Shown: positions 42,306-50,758 of the stretch, in pieces
Layout: every line of letters starts with the position of its first letter
Position numbering within the stretch: the first letter of the stretch is position 1
NCBI RefSeq assembly: GCF_019891545.1
Contig: NZ_JAHDIU010000002.1
Coordinates: forward strand, 1 to 64,000
Reading direction: 5' to 3'
From: Flavobacterium coralii
Lineage (GTDB): Bacteria > Bacteroidota > Bacteroidia > Flavobacteriales > Flavobacteriaceae
Length of the DNA: 64,000 nt
The notes under the pieces: generated by a model
Database searches by the model: none
What the model was told of the DNA's origin: nothing
Seen by the model: only the letters and a program-made list of their open reading frames with translations
Made by a program: the position numbers and the translations under genes

Positions 42306-43007
42306 ATGCAACACAACAATTGCCTTAATTGCGGAACTGAACTTGCCGGTAGATTTTGTTTTGCTTGCGGTCAGAAAGCAAATACTCACCGGATTACCGC
42401 AAAACATTTTTTAATGCACGATCTTATACATGGGGTGTGGCACCTTGACAGGGGTATGCTTTATACCCTTAAAGCTTTATTTATACGCCCCGGCTACATG
42501 GCAAAAGAGTACATAGAGGGCAAGCGTGTGCAGTACTATAATATTTTTTACCTGTTGCTGCTCATGTTTGCGGTAATATTTTTTGTAGAGTCTTGGATGG
42601 GTACACACCAGGATAGCTTTCATTATAAGGCCACCTATCTTACATTTATACCCATATATGCTTCACTTGGGTTCCTGTTCTTCAGGAGGATGAAATATAA
42701 TTTTTTTGAACATATTATAGTAGCTGCGGTAGTGGTATTTTGGCAGCAGATAATTAACCTTATAAGTATCATAGAACCGGAAGCTACAAGTATTAATATG
42801 TATTATGCAATGACAATTCTTCACATAATTGTCGCTTTTCTCTTCCCTACCATAATTTACTACCAGTTAACAAAAGAAAAATTTAAACCTTTAGGAATAC
42901 TGTGGAGAATAATTTGTATTGTAGTAATAGCAACTATTTTTCATAATTATTTTGTTTCTTACACCGGACTTCTTATCAGATCAGTATTAAAATGGCTGCA
43001 ACATTAA
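42306..43007 (+). CDS. DUF3667 domain membrane protein with zinc ribbon
   Basis: A 233-residue protein. The N-terminal zinc ribbon CLNCGTELAGRFCFACGQK (two CxxCG-type pairs) is followed by 'HDLIHGVWHLDRGMLYTLKA' and RPGYMAKEYIEGKRVQYYN, the DUF3667 signature, then about five membrane segments. The function is unknown. Confidence 0.9.
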   Translation: MQHNNCLNCGTELAGRFCFACGQKANTHRITAKHFLMHDLIHGVWHLDRGMLYTLKALFIRPGYMAKEYIEGKRVQYYNIFYLLLLMFAVIFFVESWMGTHQDSFHYKATYLTFIPIYASLGFLFFRRMKYNFFEHIIVAAVVVFWQQIINLISIIEPEATSINMYYAMTILHIIVAFLFPTIIYYQLTKEKFKPLGILWRIICIVVIATIFHNYFVSYTGLLIRSVLKWLQH

Positions 43008-43038
43008 TGTAATTGCCATTATTACTAATGATTACCTG

Positions 43039-43069
43039 AACTACTATACATAATTTAAGGTAGTTTTTC
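43039..43069 (+). terminator. Weak terminator after the DUF3667 gene
   Basis: AACTACT (43039-43045) pairs with GGTAGTT (43059-43065, one G-U) with a 13-base loop, followed by TTTCC. A weak candidate. Confidence 0.4.
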
Positions 43070-43106
43070 CTATACCTGCGGACAAGAAGCATAAACAGAC
43101 CGCATA

Positions 43107-43126
43107 GCTGTAAAACATTTTACAGC
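43107..43126. promoter_or_regulatory. Palindrome GCTGTAAAA-n2-TTTTACAGC upstream of the ABC transporter
   Basis: Two perfect 9-base arms separated by CA lie 46-65 bases before the ABC ATPase ATG, just upstream of a -7-like TATATTTA (43141-43148). No T tract follows, so an operator is more likely than a terminator. The same arms occur at 13831-13848. Confidence 0.55.
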
Positions 43127-43171
43127 CACACATTAATCATTATATTTACATCTGCAAACACAAGCCAAATA

Positions 43172-44095
43172 ATGGAATCCATTTTACAAGTTAATAACGT
43201 TGTTAAGCAATATGGCAATTATACTGCACTTAACAATGTTTCCTTACAAGTGCCCAAAGGCAGTATATATGGGCTGCTTGGCCCCAACGGTGCCGGAAAA
43301 ACATCTCTTATACGTATAATCAACCAGATAACCATGCCCGACAGTGGCGAAGTGTGGCTTGATGGTGAGCGGCTAAACCCCTCGCACATTAGCCATATTG
43401 GCTATATGCCCGAAGAGCGCGGGCTTTACAAATCGATGAAGGTAGGGGAGCAGGCATTATACCTTGCACAGCTTAAAGGCCTTAGTAAAACCGAGGCGAA
43501 AACACAACTGGAATACTGGTTTAAAAAACTGGAAATAGAAGGCTGGTGGAACAAAAAGATTCAGGAGCTAAGTAAAGGTATGGCCCAAAAAATACAATTT
43601 GTGGTTACTGTGCTGCACCGCCCAAAGCTGCTGATATTGGATGAGCCTTTTAGCGGGTTCGACCCTGTAAATGCCAACATCATAAAAGACGAAATATTGG
43701 AGCTGCGTGATAAAGGCACAACCGTAATCTTCTCTACACACCGCATGGAGAGTGTAGAAGATATGTGCGACCATATTGCGCTTATTCATAAATCGAACAA
43801 GCTGATAGAAGGCAGGCTGCACGATGTCAAGCGCCAGTACCGTAGCAATACGTTTGAAGTAGGCATAATTCCGTATAACCTGCAGGCGCTGCTTGCGGAT
43901 ATCAATCTTAAATATGAAACCCGCCAGGCAAGCTTTAAAACCCTTGATGACGAGCTGAAGCTGGAGGTTAAGCTGCCGGACGGCGGCAATTCGCGCGATT
44001 TGCTGCAATACCTGTTGCAACATGGTAATGTAACCTATTTTGTAGAGAAGATACCAAGCGTTAACGATATATTCATTAAAACCGTAAGCCAGTAA
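43172..44095 (+). CDS. ABC transporter ATP-binding protein (NatA-like, DUF4162 tail)
   Basis: A 307-residue ATPase: Walker A GPNGAGKTS (37-45), signature LSKGM (133-137), Walker B LLILDEPFSGFDP (153-165), switch His in STHRME. The C-terminal ~80 residues are a DUF4162-type tail. It pairs with the permease that starts 3 bases later. NatAB-type systems export sodium or other substrates; no substrate evidence is present here. Confidence 0.94.
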   Translation: MESILQVNNVVKQYGNYTALNNVSLQVPKGSIYGLLGPNGAGKTSLIRIINQITMPDSGEVWLDGERLNPSHISHIGYMPEERGLYKSMKVGEQALYLAQLKGLSKTEAKTQLEYWFKKLEIEGWWNKKIQELSKGMAQKIQFVVTVLHRPKLLILDEPFSGFDPVNANIIKDEILELRDKGTTVIFSTHRMESVEDMCDHIALIHKSNKLIEGRLHDVKRQYRSNTFEVGIIPYNLQALLADINLKYETRQASFKTLDDELKLEVKLPDGGNSRDLLQYLLQHGNVTYFVEKIPSVNDIFIKTVSQ

Positions 44096-44098
44096 ACT

Positions 44099-45397
44099 AT
44101 GAGCCTTTCCCTTATAATAAAAAGAGAGTTTAACGCAAAGGTGCGTAATAAGTCGTTTATAGTAATGACGTTTCTCAGTCCGTTGCTCATTGTGGCTATG
44201 GGTGCACTGGTGGGTTACCTTGCCACGCTTAACAGCGACCAGGTAAACCAGGTAGCCATACATGATTCGGCAGGTTTGCTTAAATCAGATTTTAAAGACG
44301 GCAAGAATGTAAAATATACAGACCTCTCAGCTATGCCTTTAGATGTGGCTAAAAAAGAAGTGTCTGAAAGTGAATCGTATGAAGGATTAATTTATGTACC
44401 TGCAACAGACAGCCTGTCTCAGCTTGCCACTACAGTTGAATACATTTCCAACGATTCGCCCAACCTTGACTTTGTAGCAACCATAGAAGATGTGGTAGAT
44501 AATAAGCTGACACGCAATAACCTGAAAGAACTGGGTTTTGATTATGATAAGATAGAGCAGGCAAAAGCCAGTTCTAAAATACACCTGAGCAAATTTTCGG
44601 GAGAGGAAACGTTTAAGGAAGCCAGTATCATAAAAATAATTATTGGCGGTATATCCGGTTACCTTATCATGATGTTCGTAATCATATACGGCAATATGGT
44701 AATGCGCAGCGTTATAGAAGAAAAAACCAACCGTATTATCGAGATTATAATCTCTTCTGTAAAGCCATTTAAACTGATGATGGGTAAAATCATAGGCACA
44801 TCGTTAGCAGGTATATTACAGTTTATTATATGGGTAATATTGGGGCTTGGGCTTATATTTTTATTGAGTTCTTTATTTGGCGTTCAGGTGGGTGCAGCCG
44901 CACAGCCGCAGGCTGCCGAAGCCTCTAAAGAGGCAATGGATGGCATACAGCTTTACCTTAGCGAAATATGGAAACTACCATTGCTAACCATCTTTTTCTC
45001 TTTCATTATTTATTTTATAGGTGGGTATTTTCTGTACAGCTCTTTGTATGCTGCCATAGGCGCGGCTGTAGATAGTGAAACCGATTCGCAGCAGTTCCTG
45101 CTGCCTATTATTATGCCGCTTATGCTTGGGGTATATGTAGGTTTCTTTACAGTAATAAGCGACCCTCACGGCACTGTTGCCACTGTTTTCAGTATGATAC
45201 CGCTTACCTCGCCAATAGTAATGCTGATGCGCATACCATTTGGTGTACCGCTTTGGGAACTGCTGGTTTCAGTAGCCATACTCTTTATAACTTTCTTTGC
45301 AGTAGTGTGGTTTGCTGCCAAAATATACCGTATCGGTATATTAATGTATGGCAAGAAACCAACATATAAAGAAATGTTTAAGTGGCTTAAGTACTAA
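44099..45397 (+). CDS. ABC-2 type transporter permease (NatB-like)
   Basis: A 432-residue membrane protein: one N-terminal membrane segment (about 20-42), a large extracytoplasmic loop (~45-180), then five or six membrane segments ('MMFVIIYGNMVMRSVIEEKT', 'RIIEIIISSVKPFKLMMGKI'), which is the ABC-2 permease pattern. It starts 3 bases after the ATPase gene, giving a complete exporter. The substrate is unknown. Confidence 0.93.
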   Translation: MSLSLIIKREFNAKVRNKSFIVMTFLSPLLIVAMGALVGYLATLNSDQVNQVAIHDSAGLLKSDFKDGKNVKYTDLSAMPLDVAKKEVSESESYEGLIYVPATDSLSQLATTVEYISNDSPNLDFVATIEDVVDNKLTRNNLKELGFDYDKIEQAKASSKIHLSKFSGEETFKEASIIKIIIGGISGYLIMMFVIIYGNMVMRSVIEEKTNRIIEIIISSVKPFKLMMGKIIGTSLAGILQFIIWVILGLGLIFLLSSLFGVQVGAAAQPQAAEASKEAMDGIQLYLSEIWKLPLLTIFFSFIIYFIGGYFLYSSLYAAIGAAVDSETDSQQFLLPIIMPLMLGVYVGFFTVISDPHGTVATVFSMIPLTSPIVMLMRIPFGVPLWELLVSVAILFITFFAVVWFAAKIYRIGILMYGKKPTYKEMFKWLKY

Positions 45398-45507
45398 ACA
45401 GGTTCTAAAATAAGTTAAAAAATAAATAGAAAGTTGTTGGCATTTATTTTAAGCCATAACTTAGAAGTTAGTAATACATCTGAATACAAAATTAAATCAG
45501 TACCTAA

Positions 45508-46671
45508 ATGCCTAAGATACTAATTATAGAAGACGAAGCCGCTATACGCCGTGTACTCGGTAAAATCCTTACAGAGGAAAGCAATACTTATACTGTTGAG
45601 GAAGCAGAAGACGGACTGGCAGGCCTTGAGAAGATAAAGAACGAAGATTATGACCTTGTACTTTGCGATATAAAAATGCCCAAGATGGATGGCGTTGAGG
45701 TTCTGGAGGCAGTTAAAAAGATAAAACCGGAAACCCCGATGGTAATGATTTCGGGGCATGGTGATTTAGAGACTGCCATACAAACCATGCGTTTGGGTGC
45801 TTATGACTATATATCGAAACCACCAGACCTTAACCGCCTGCTCAACACGGTAAGGAATGCGCTTGACCGCAAAACGCTGGTTACTGAAAACAAAATGCTG
45901 AAAAAGAAAGTCAGCAAGAATTATGAAATGGTAGGTAACAGCAGCGCTATAGGCCATATAAAAGATATTATAGAAAAAGTAGCTCCTACAGATGCACGCG
46001 TGCTCATTACAGGCCCAAATGGTACCGGTAAAGAGCTTGTGGCACACTGGCTGCACGAAAAGAGCGAACGCGCTGCTGCACCTTTTATAGAGGTTAACTG
46101 TGCCGCTATACCCAGCGAGCTGATAGAAAGTGAGCTTTTCGGGCATGTTAAGGGTGCGTTTACAAGTGCTGTAAAAGACAGGGCAGGTAAGTTTGAAGCG
46201 GCAGATAAAGGCACTATTTTCCTGGATGAAATAGGCGATATGAGCCTTCCGGCACAGGCAAAGGTGTTGCGTGCCCTTCAGGAGAATATGATTCAGCGTG
46301 TGGGAGCCGAAAAAGATATTAAGGTGGATGTGCGCGTAGTAGCAGCAACCAACAAAGATCTCAAAAAAGAAATTGAGGAAGGCCGTTTCAGGGAAGACCT
46401 TTACCACCGCCTTGCGGTAATATTGATAAAAGTGCCTGCACTTAATGACAGGCGCGATGATATACCGTTACTGGTAAACCATTTTGCAGAAAAAATTTCT
46501 GCGGAACAGGGAACAGCACAAAAAAAGTTTACAGACGATGCCGTTAAGCTGTTGCAGGAGTATGACTGGACAGGTAATATAAGGGAACTTCGCAACGTGG
46601 TAGAACGCCTTATTATATTAGGCGGTGCAGAAATATCTGAAACAGATGTAAAACTTTTTGCAAGTAAATAA
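45508..46671 (+). CDS. Sigma-54-type response regulator lacking a DNA-binding domain
   Basis: A 387-residue protein with a receiver domain (Asp 54 in LVLCDIKMPKMDG, Lys 104) and an AAA+ sigma-54-interaction domain (Walker A GPNGTGKE at 169-176, Walker B GTIFLDEIGD at 235-244, 'DYHRLAVILIKVPAL'-like core at ~297-311). The sigma-54 loop reads GAFTSA (216-221) rather than GAFTGA. The sequence stops at residue 387, directly after the AAA+ domain, with no Fis-type HTH. It therefore cannot bind enhancer DNA in the usual way. No partner kinase gene is next to it. Confidence 0.9.
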   Translation: MPKILIIEDEAAIRRVLGKILTEESNTYTVEEAEDGLAGLEKIKNEDYDLVLCDIKMPKMDGVEVLEAVKKIKPETPMVMISGHGDLETAIQTMRLGAYDYISKPPDLNRLLNTVRNALDRKTLVTENKMLKKKVSKNYEMVGNSSAIGHIKDIIEKVAPTDARVLITGPNGTGKELVAHWLHEKSERAAAPFIEVNCAAIPSELIESELFGHVKGAFTSAVKDRAGKFEAADKGTIFLDEIGDMSLPAQAKVLRALQENMIQRVGAEKDIKVDVRVVAATNKDLKKEIEEGRFREDLYHRLAVILIKVPALNDRRDDIPLLVNHFAEKISAEQGTAQKKFTDDAVKLLQEYDWTGNIRELRNVVERLIILGGAEISETDVKLFASK

Positions 46672-46709
46672 TCTTTAATCATATACTTTAAGTTTAAAAT
46701 TCATAATAA

Positions 46710-47357
46710 TTGGATAAACCATTTCTAAAAAAAATAAATCCCGGCCTGCAAAAGGCTCTTGAAGAAGCAGGGCTTACAGAGCCTACAGAGTTGCAAAAAG
46801 AAACTTTCGGTACTATAAAAAGTGGTGCCGACTGTGTTGTGGCTGCACCCGATGGCGGCGGCAAAACCACAGCAATAGTAATTAATGTAATACAAAAGCT
46901 TGAAAAGGCTTTTGAGCAGTCGCCGCGTGCGCTTATAGTAGTGCAGGATAAAGCCCGAGTGCAGGAAATGCAGGAAATGTTCAGGCAGTATGGCAGCTAT
47001 ACCAATTTGCGTGTATATGGCGTGTATGAGCAGGGTGATATCGATTATGACAAAAACCAGATTTCGGTAGGCATAGATGTGCTTGTCGGCACACCAAACA
47101 GGCTTAATGAAATGTTTGGCTCTGCAGGTTATGATGTTAACCAGTTAAAAATGTTTATTGTTGATGACCTGGAAGCAATGCTTAAGGTAAGGCTTGAACC
47201 TAAGCTGACAAGGTTAAGCAACAGTATATCTAAAACACAGCGAATATTTTTCACTGATATTATAACAGAAAGAGTGGAGTTTTTCGCCGACAGGTTAATG
47301 GTTGAGCCACTGTTTTTTGAAATGGACGACGAAGAGTTTGATGAAGAAACCGATTAA
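46710..47357 (+). CDS. Half-length degenerate DEAD-box helicase-like protein
   Basis: A 215-residue protein resembling only the first RecA domain of a DEAD-box RNA helicase. A Q motif (GLTEPTELQKE, Gln 29) and a P-loop (APDGGGKT, 46-53) are present, but the DEAD motif reads VDDLEA (151-156), TPGR reads TPNR, and SAT reads FTDI; the C-terminal helicase domain is absent and replaced by an acidic tail. The start is TTG at 46710, since a stop lies directly upstream in frame and the next Met is residue 88. The gene stays open, so it may be a functional RNA-binding or regulatory protein. It is followed by DUF2007 after 10 bases. Confidence 0.78.
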   Translation: MDKPFLKKINPGLQKALEEAGLTEPTELQKETFGTIKSGADCVVAAPDGGGKTTAIVINVIQKLEKAFEQSPRALIVVQDKARVQEMQEMFRQYGSYTNLRVYGVYEQGDIDYDKNQISVGIDVLVGTPNRLNEMFGSAGYDVNQLKMFIVDDLEAMLKVRLEPKLTRLSNSISKTQRIFFTDIITERVEFFADRLMVEPLFFEMDDEEFDEETD

Positions 47358-47367
47358 ATAACCAACC

Positions 47368-47568
47368 ATGGTAAAAGTATTTTCAGGTAGCGAGGTAATG
47401 GCGCTTTCAGCGAAGAACAAGCTGGAGGAGTCAGGTATCGCAGTAATTACCAAAAATAATATACAGTCGGGTGCAATGGTTGGATTAAGCCCGATAGGCC
47501 AGGCTGTTGAACTCTATGTAAATGATAACGATGCCCAACGGGCAAAAGATATTCTTGCTGAAATATAA
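47368..47568 (+). CDS. DUF2007 domain protein
   Basis: A 66-residue protein: 'MVKVFSGSEVMALSAKNKLE', ESGIAVITKNN, 'YVNDNDAQRAKDILAEI', the PII-like or ferredoxin-like DUF2007 pattern. These small proteins are thought to be signalling or regulatory modules. It lies 10 bases after the helicase-like gene and 5 bases before the GNAT gene, so the three form a probable operon. Confidence 0.9.
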   Translation: MVKVFSGSEVMALSAKNKLEESGIAVITKNNIQSGAMVGLSPIGQAVELYVNDNDAQRAKDILAEI

Positions 47569-47573
47569 TAGTG

Positions 47574-48125
47574 ATGCTTATAGCACCTTTTGAATCGGAA
47601 CGCCTGTATTACCGTGAGCTTCTGCCTGAAGATGCCGAAGCTATGTTTGCTATGGATAACAATCCTGAAGTACATCTTTACCTGGGTAAAAATCCTATAC
47701 AGTCTATAGAGGAGACCCGCAAAGTTATAGATTATGTAAGGCAGCAGTATATAGATAACGGAGTAGGGCGCATGGCTGCCATACTTAAAGAAACTAATGA
47801 ATTTATAGGCTGGGTAGGCTTAAAGCTGGAGCGTAATGTTAACGGGCATGAAACCTTTTATGATATTGGCTACAGGTTGTTACCACAGTTTTGGGGTAAG
47901 GGTTATGCTACAGAATCGGCAATAGCGTTTGTAGATTACGGATTTAATGTATTAAAAGCTGAAAAGATATGTGCCTATGCCGATGCTGATAATAAAGCAT
48001 CGCGCAGGGCTTTGGAAAAAGCAGGGCTGCGCTATATTTCTACCTTCGAATCTGATTATCTTAAAAGCAGTAATGGCAGCGAAATGGCTGTATGGTACGA
48101 AATAGAAAATCCTTCTTTCAAATAA
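47574..48125 (+). CDS. GNAT family N-acetyltransferase
   Basis: A 183-residue acetyltransferase of the RimJ/RimL type: 'ERLYYRELLPEDAEAMFAMD', 'FYDIGYRLLPQFWGKGYATE' (acetyl-CoA-binding loop), 'ENIAFVDYGF'-like helix and 'ADNKASRRALEKAGLRYIST'. I start at the ATG at 47574; a GTG three bases earlier is less likely. The acceptor is unknown. Confidence 0.9.
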   Translation: MLIAPFESERLYYRELLPEDAEAMFAMDNNPEVHLYLGKNPIQSIEETRKVIDYVRQQYIDNGVGRMAAILKETNEFIGWVGLKLERNVNGHETFYDIGYRLLPQFWGKGYATESAIAFVDYGFNVLKAEKICAYADADNKASRRALEKAGLRYISTFESDYLKSSNGSEMAVWYEIENPSFK

Positions 48126-48126
48126 G

Positions 48127-48327
48127 TTACCTCCTGCTTTTCCTCTTAGCGATACCTTTATTACCAAATAAATAACCCATTGCCAATCCCGCAGCTATCC
48201 AAAGGGGTACACCCATTATAATTTTATAGTAGCTGAGTTTTTCGCCGTCCAGCATCGGCAGCGCAATTATGGTTAAAACATATAGCGCCACTCCCCATAA
48301 AAGGCCATTGCGCACCCATTTTTTCAT
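48127..48327 (-). CDS. Small two-segment membrane protein
   Basis: A 66-residue protein with two membrane segments ('NGLLWGVALYVLTIIALPML' and 'GVPLWIAAGLAMGYLFG') and a basic tail. No family is recognised. It converges on the GNAT gene with a 1-base gap. Confidence 0.6.
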   Translation of the reverse strand: MKKWVRNGLLWGVALYVLTIIALPMLDGEKLSYYKIIMGVPLWIAAGLAMGYLFGNKGIAKRKSRR

Positions 48328-48473
48328 AACTATTTTTTTAGAGCGTCAAAGTTACTTAAATAACTTACAATTCATCCTCTAAATTCTACAGTTGGGTAAT
48401 TTACATTTTTACGGCAGTACGTTATGCCGCAACTTTGTCATGTAAATAATCAACAACCTCTAAATCATAAATC

Positions 48474-49097
48474 ATGAAAAAATTTGTCACCTACTTATTA
48501 GTACTTGCCTGTGGGGCTGCTATGGCACAATCTCAATTTGAAACAGGAATGCAAAAAGCATTCGCTTTGTGGACCGAAGATAAACCTGCTGAAGCATCGG
48601 CTGTGTTTGAACGTATTGCTTCCGCCGAACCGCAAAACTGGCTTCCGTCATATTATGTGGCGCTTGTTAATACTACAGAGGCTTTTCGTGCACAAGACAA
48701 GAAAACAGTACCTGCGCTGCTTGCCAAAGCACAGGAGGCACAGGATAAAGCTATGATGATTGCACCCGATAATGCCGAACTGCTGGTAATGCAGGCGATG
48801 ATACACACTGCATGGATAGCTTATGACCCTATGACTAACGGCATGAAGCTGTCAGCAAAGGTAAACGGCTTGTATGCAAAAGCCATTAAAATAGCACCTA
48901 ATAACCCGCGCGTGGTGTTTTGTAAAGCAGAATTTGATATGGGCGCGGCTGCTTATTTTGGTAATGATACTGCACCCATGTGTGCCGAAATTGCCCGCGC
49001 CGCAGAACTTTTTGCTAACTTTAAGCCTGAAACACCTTTTCACCCTAACTGGGGGCAGGACAGGGCACAGCAAAAGCTGGAAGAATGTAATAAATAA
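48474..49097 (+). CDS. Exported helical protein preceding the 2TM kinase module
   Basis: A 207-residue protein with a signal peptide (…CGAAMAQ) and a helical, TPR-like body ('AFALWTEDKPAEASAVFERI', 'DNAELLVMQAMIHTAWIAYD', 'ARAAELFANFKPETPFHPNW'). No domain name is certain. It ends 8 bases before the histidine kinase gene on the same strand, so it may be a periplasmic sensor partner, by position only. Confidence 0.7.
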   Translation: MKKFVTYLLVLACGAAMAQSQFETGMQKAFALWTEDKPAEASAVFERIASAEPQNWLPSYYVALVNTTEAFRAQDKKTVPALLAKAQEAQDKAMMIAPDNAELLVMQAMIHTAWIAYDPMTNGMKLSAKVNGLYAKAIKIAPNNPRVVFCKAEFDMGAAAYFGNDTAPMCAEIARAAELFANFKPETPFHPNWGQDRAQQKLEECNK

Positions 49098-49105
49098 CAT
49101 GAGCT

Positions 49106-50452
49106 ATGGTTAACGCAACAGTAAAACAGTTTTTAAGGGCATTTGGGCTTGGGGTTATCATCTTTGTGGTACTGGCAATAATTGCTGTTGCATCGGGGCA
49201 GGAGCTCGTGTGGGATTTTATCCTGTTCACAAAGTTTTTATACACAATGCTTTATACCCTGTCACTATATGCTGCCAACAGCCTGGTGTTTGGGGCAATG
49301 GCAAAGATATTCCCTCCCGGTAAAATGCCTTTACTGCGTGTAGTAACCGGGTTTGTATGTTCTTTTGTAGTTTCGCTTGCGGTAATTTTCCTGTTGCGCA
49401 TTTTTGAAGATGTAGTGATGGAAGGAGAAACCTTGCGACAGTTTTTTGAGGAAGAAAAGCTTTCCAACTATTACGTTGCCATGATAATCACGCTGATTAT
49501 CAGTATTGCTGTACATGCATTTCATTTTTACAGAAAGTACCAGGAAAACAGGGTTAAGCAGGAAAAGATTATTGCCGGCACGGCCTCTGCAAAGTTTGAA
49601 ACATTAAAGAACCAGATAGACCCGCACTTCCTCTTTAACAGCCTTAATGTGCTAAGCTCACTTATAGAGGAAGACCCCGACAGTGCGCAGCGGTTTACAA
49701 CTTCATTATCTAAAGTGTACCGCTACGTGCTGGAGCAGCGCGATAAAGAACTGGTTAGTGTGCAGGAGGAACTCACTTTTGCAAAAACATACATGAATTT
49801 GCTTAAAATGAGGTTCGAAAACAGCATTCATTTTGAAATGCCTGATAATGTTCCTGATAGCAGTGCCTGGGTAGTGCCCTTATCGCTGCAACTGCTTTTA
49901 GAGAATACTATAAAACACAATATTGTGAGCCAGCAAAAACCGCTTCATATAAAAATTTTTATGGAAAAGGGATACCTGGTTGTGCAGAATGATTTCAGGA
50001 AGAAGGAAGTATTGCAGGACAGGCGAGGCGTAGGCCTTCAAAACATTATAAGCCGCTATGCCATAATCACCAAAAGGCAGGTGGTAATAGAACAGACAGA
50101 AAAATATTTTACGGTAAAACTACCAATATTAACAGAACAAGTAGCCATTATGGAAATATCGGTATTTGAAGAAACAGAAAGCAGCTATTTTAAAGCGCAG
50201 AAAAAAGTAGAAGAAATCAAAAGTTTTTACGGGCATTTAAGCTCATATATTTTAGTGAACATTGGCCTTACTATTATTAACCTTATAACATCTCCCGGCA
50301 GTTTGTGGTTTATATACCCTGCACTGGGCTGGGGTGTAGGGCTTGCCGTACACGGAATGAGCGTATTTAACTTCCTGCCTTTTTTGGGTAAAGACTGGGA
50401 AGACCGCAAGATAAGGCAGTATATGGAACAGGAACAAAACAAATGGAAATAA
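49106..50452 (+). CDS. LytS-type histidine kinase with C-terminal 2TM domain
   Basis: A 448-residue sensor kinase. Four membrane segments (about 12-30, 42-64, 78-98, 124-142) precede the His_kinase domain with QIDPHFLFNSLN (His 174), an N box LLLENTIKHN (263-272) and a G box RRGVGLQNI. After the ATPase domain comes a 2TM domain (about 361-440: 'YFKAQKKVEEIKSFYGHLSS', 'YPALGWGVGLAVHGMSVFNF', 'GKDWEDRKIRQYMEQEQ'). The two following genes are stand-alone 2TM proteins, and a LytTR response regulator closes the set. Confidence 0.93.
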   Translation: MVNATVKQFLRAFGLGVIIFVVLAIIAVASGQELVWDFILFTKFLYTMLYTLSLYAANSLVFGAMAKIFPPGKMPLLRVVTGFVCSFVVSLAVIFLLRIFEDVVMEGETLRQFFEEEKLSNYYVAMIITLIISIAVHAFHFYRKYQENRVKQEKIIAGTASAKFETLKNQIDPHFLFNSLNVLSSLIEEDPDSAQRFTTSLSKVYRYVLEQRDKELVSVQEELTFAKTYMNLLKMRFENSIHFEMPDNVPDSSAWVVPLSLQLLLENTIKHNIVSQQKPLHIKIFMEKGYLVVQNDFRKKEVLQDRRGVGLQNIISRYAIITKRQVVIEQTEKYFTVKLPILTEQVAIMEISVFEETESSYFKAQKKVEEIKSFYGHLSSYILVNIGLTIINLITSPGSLWFIYPALGWGVGLAVHGMSVFNFLPFLGKDWEDRKIRQYMEQEQNKWK

Positions 50453-50454
50453 TT

Positions 50455-50757
50455 ATGGAGGCAAACAACAATAAGCTCGCTTATGAGCGTGCACGCAAAA
50501 AGGTAAAAGACATTAAAGGCTTTTACGTTAACCTGATGTGTTATTGCATTGTAATCCCTATACTTATATTTTTTAACCTGTACTACACCCCGCAGTACTA
50601 CTGGTTCCTGTTTTCTATGATAGGGTGGGGCAGCGGGCTACTGATACACGGCCTTGCCGCATTCGGCTATATGCCGTTTATGAGCAGGGAATGGGAAGAA
50701 AAAAAGCTGAAAAAATTTCTGGAAGAAGAAAAACAACAACGTTCAAAATTCAGGTAA
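50455..50757 (+). CDS. Stand-alone 2TM domain protein
   Basis: A 100-residue protein starting MEANNNKLAYERARKKV; an ATG at 50443, inside the kinase gene, is an alternative. It has two membrane segments and the same features as the kinase's C-terminal domain (KVKDIKGFYVNLMCY, GWGSGLLIHGLAAFG, REWEEKKLKKFLEEE). It is separated by 1 base from the next 2TM gene. The function is unknown; homology to the kinase tail suggests an interaction through it. Confidence 0.9.
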   Translation: MEANNNKLAYERARKKVKDIKGFYVNLMCYCIVIPILIFFNLYYTPQYYWFLFSMIGWGSGLLIHGLAAFGYMPFMSREWEEKKLKKFLEEEKQQRSKFR

Positions 50758-50758
50758 G

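Noticed and set aside
43568-44263. A 231-codon open frame on the - strand opposite the ABC transporter genes
   Set aside because: It crosses the two coding regions and has no domain-like composition; an antisense shadow.
45766-46407. A 213-codon open frame opposite the sigma-54-type regulator
   Set aside because: Antisense to conserved AAA+ sequence, Cys/Phe-rich without pattern; not a gene.
48403-48440. Inverted CGGCA/TGCCG near 48410-48430 as a possible operator or terminator
   Set aside because: Only five base pairs, no T tract, and not near an obvious promoter box.
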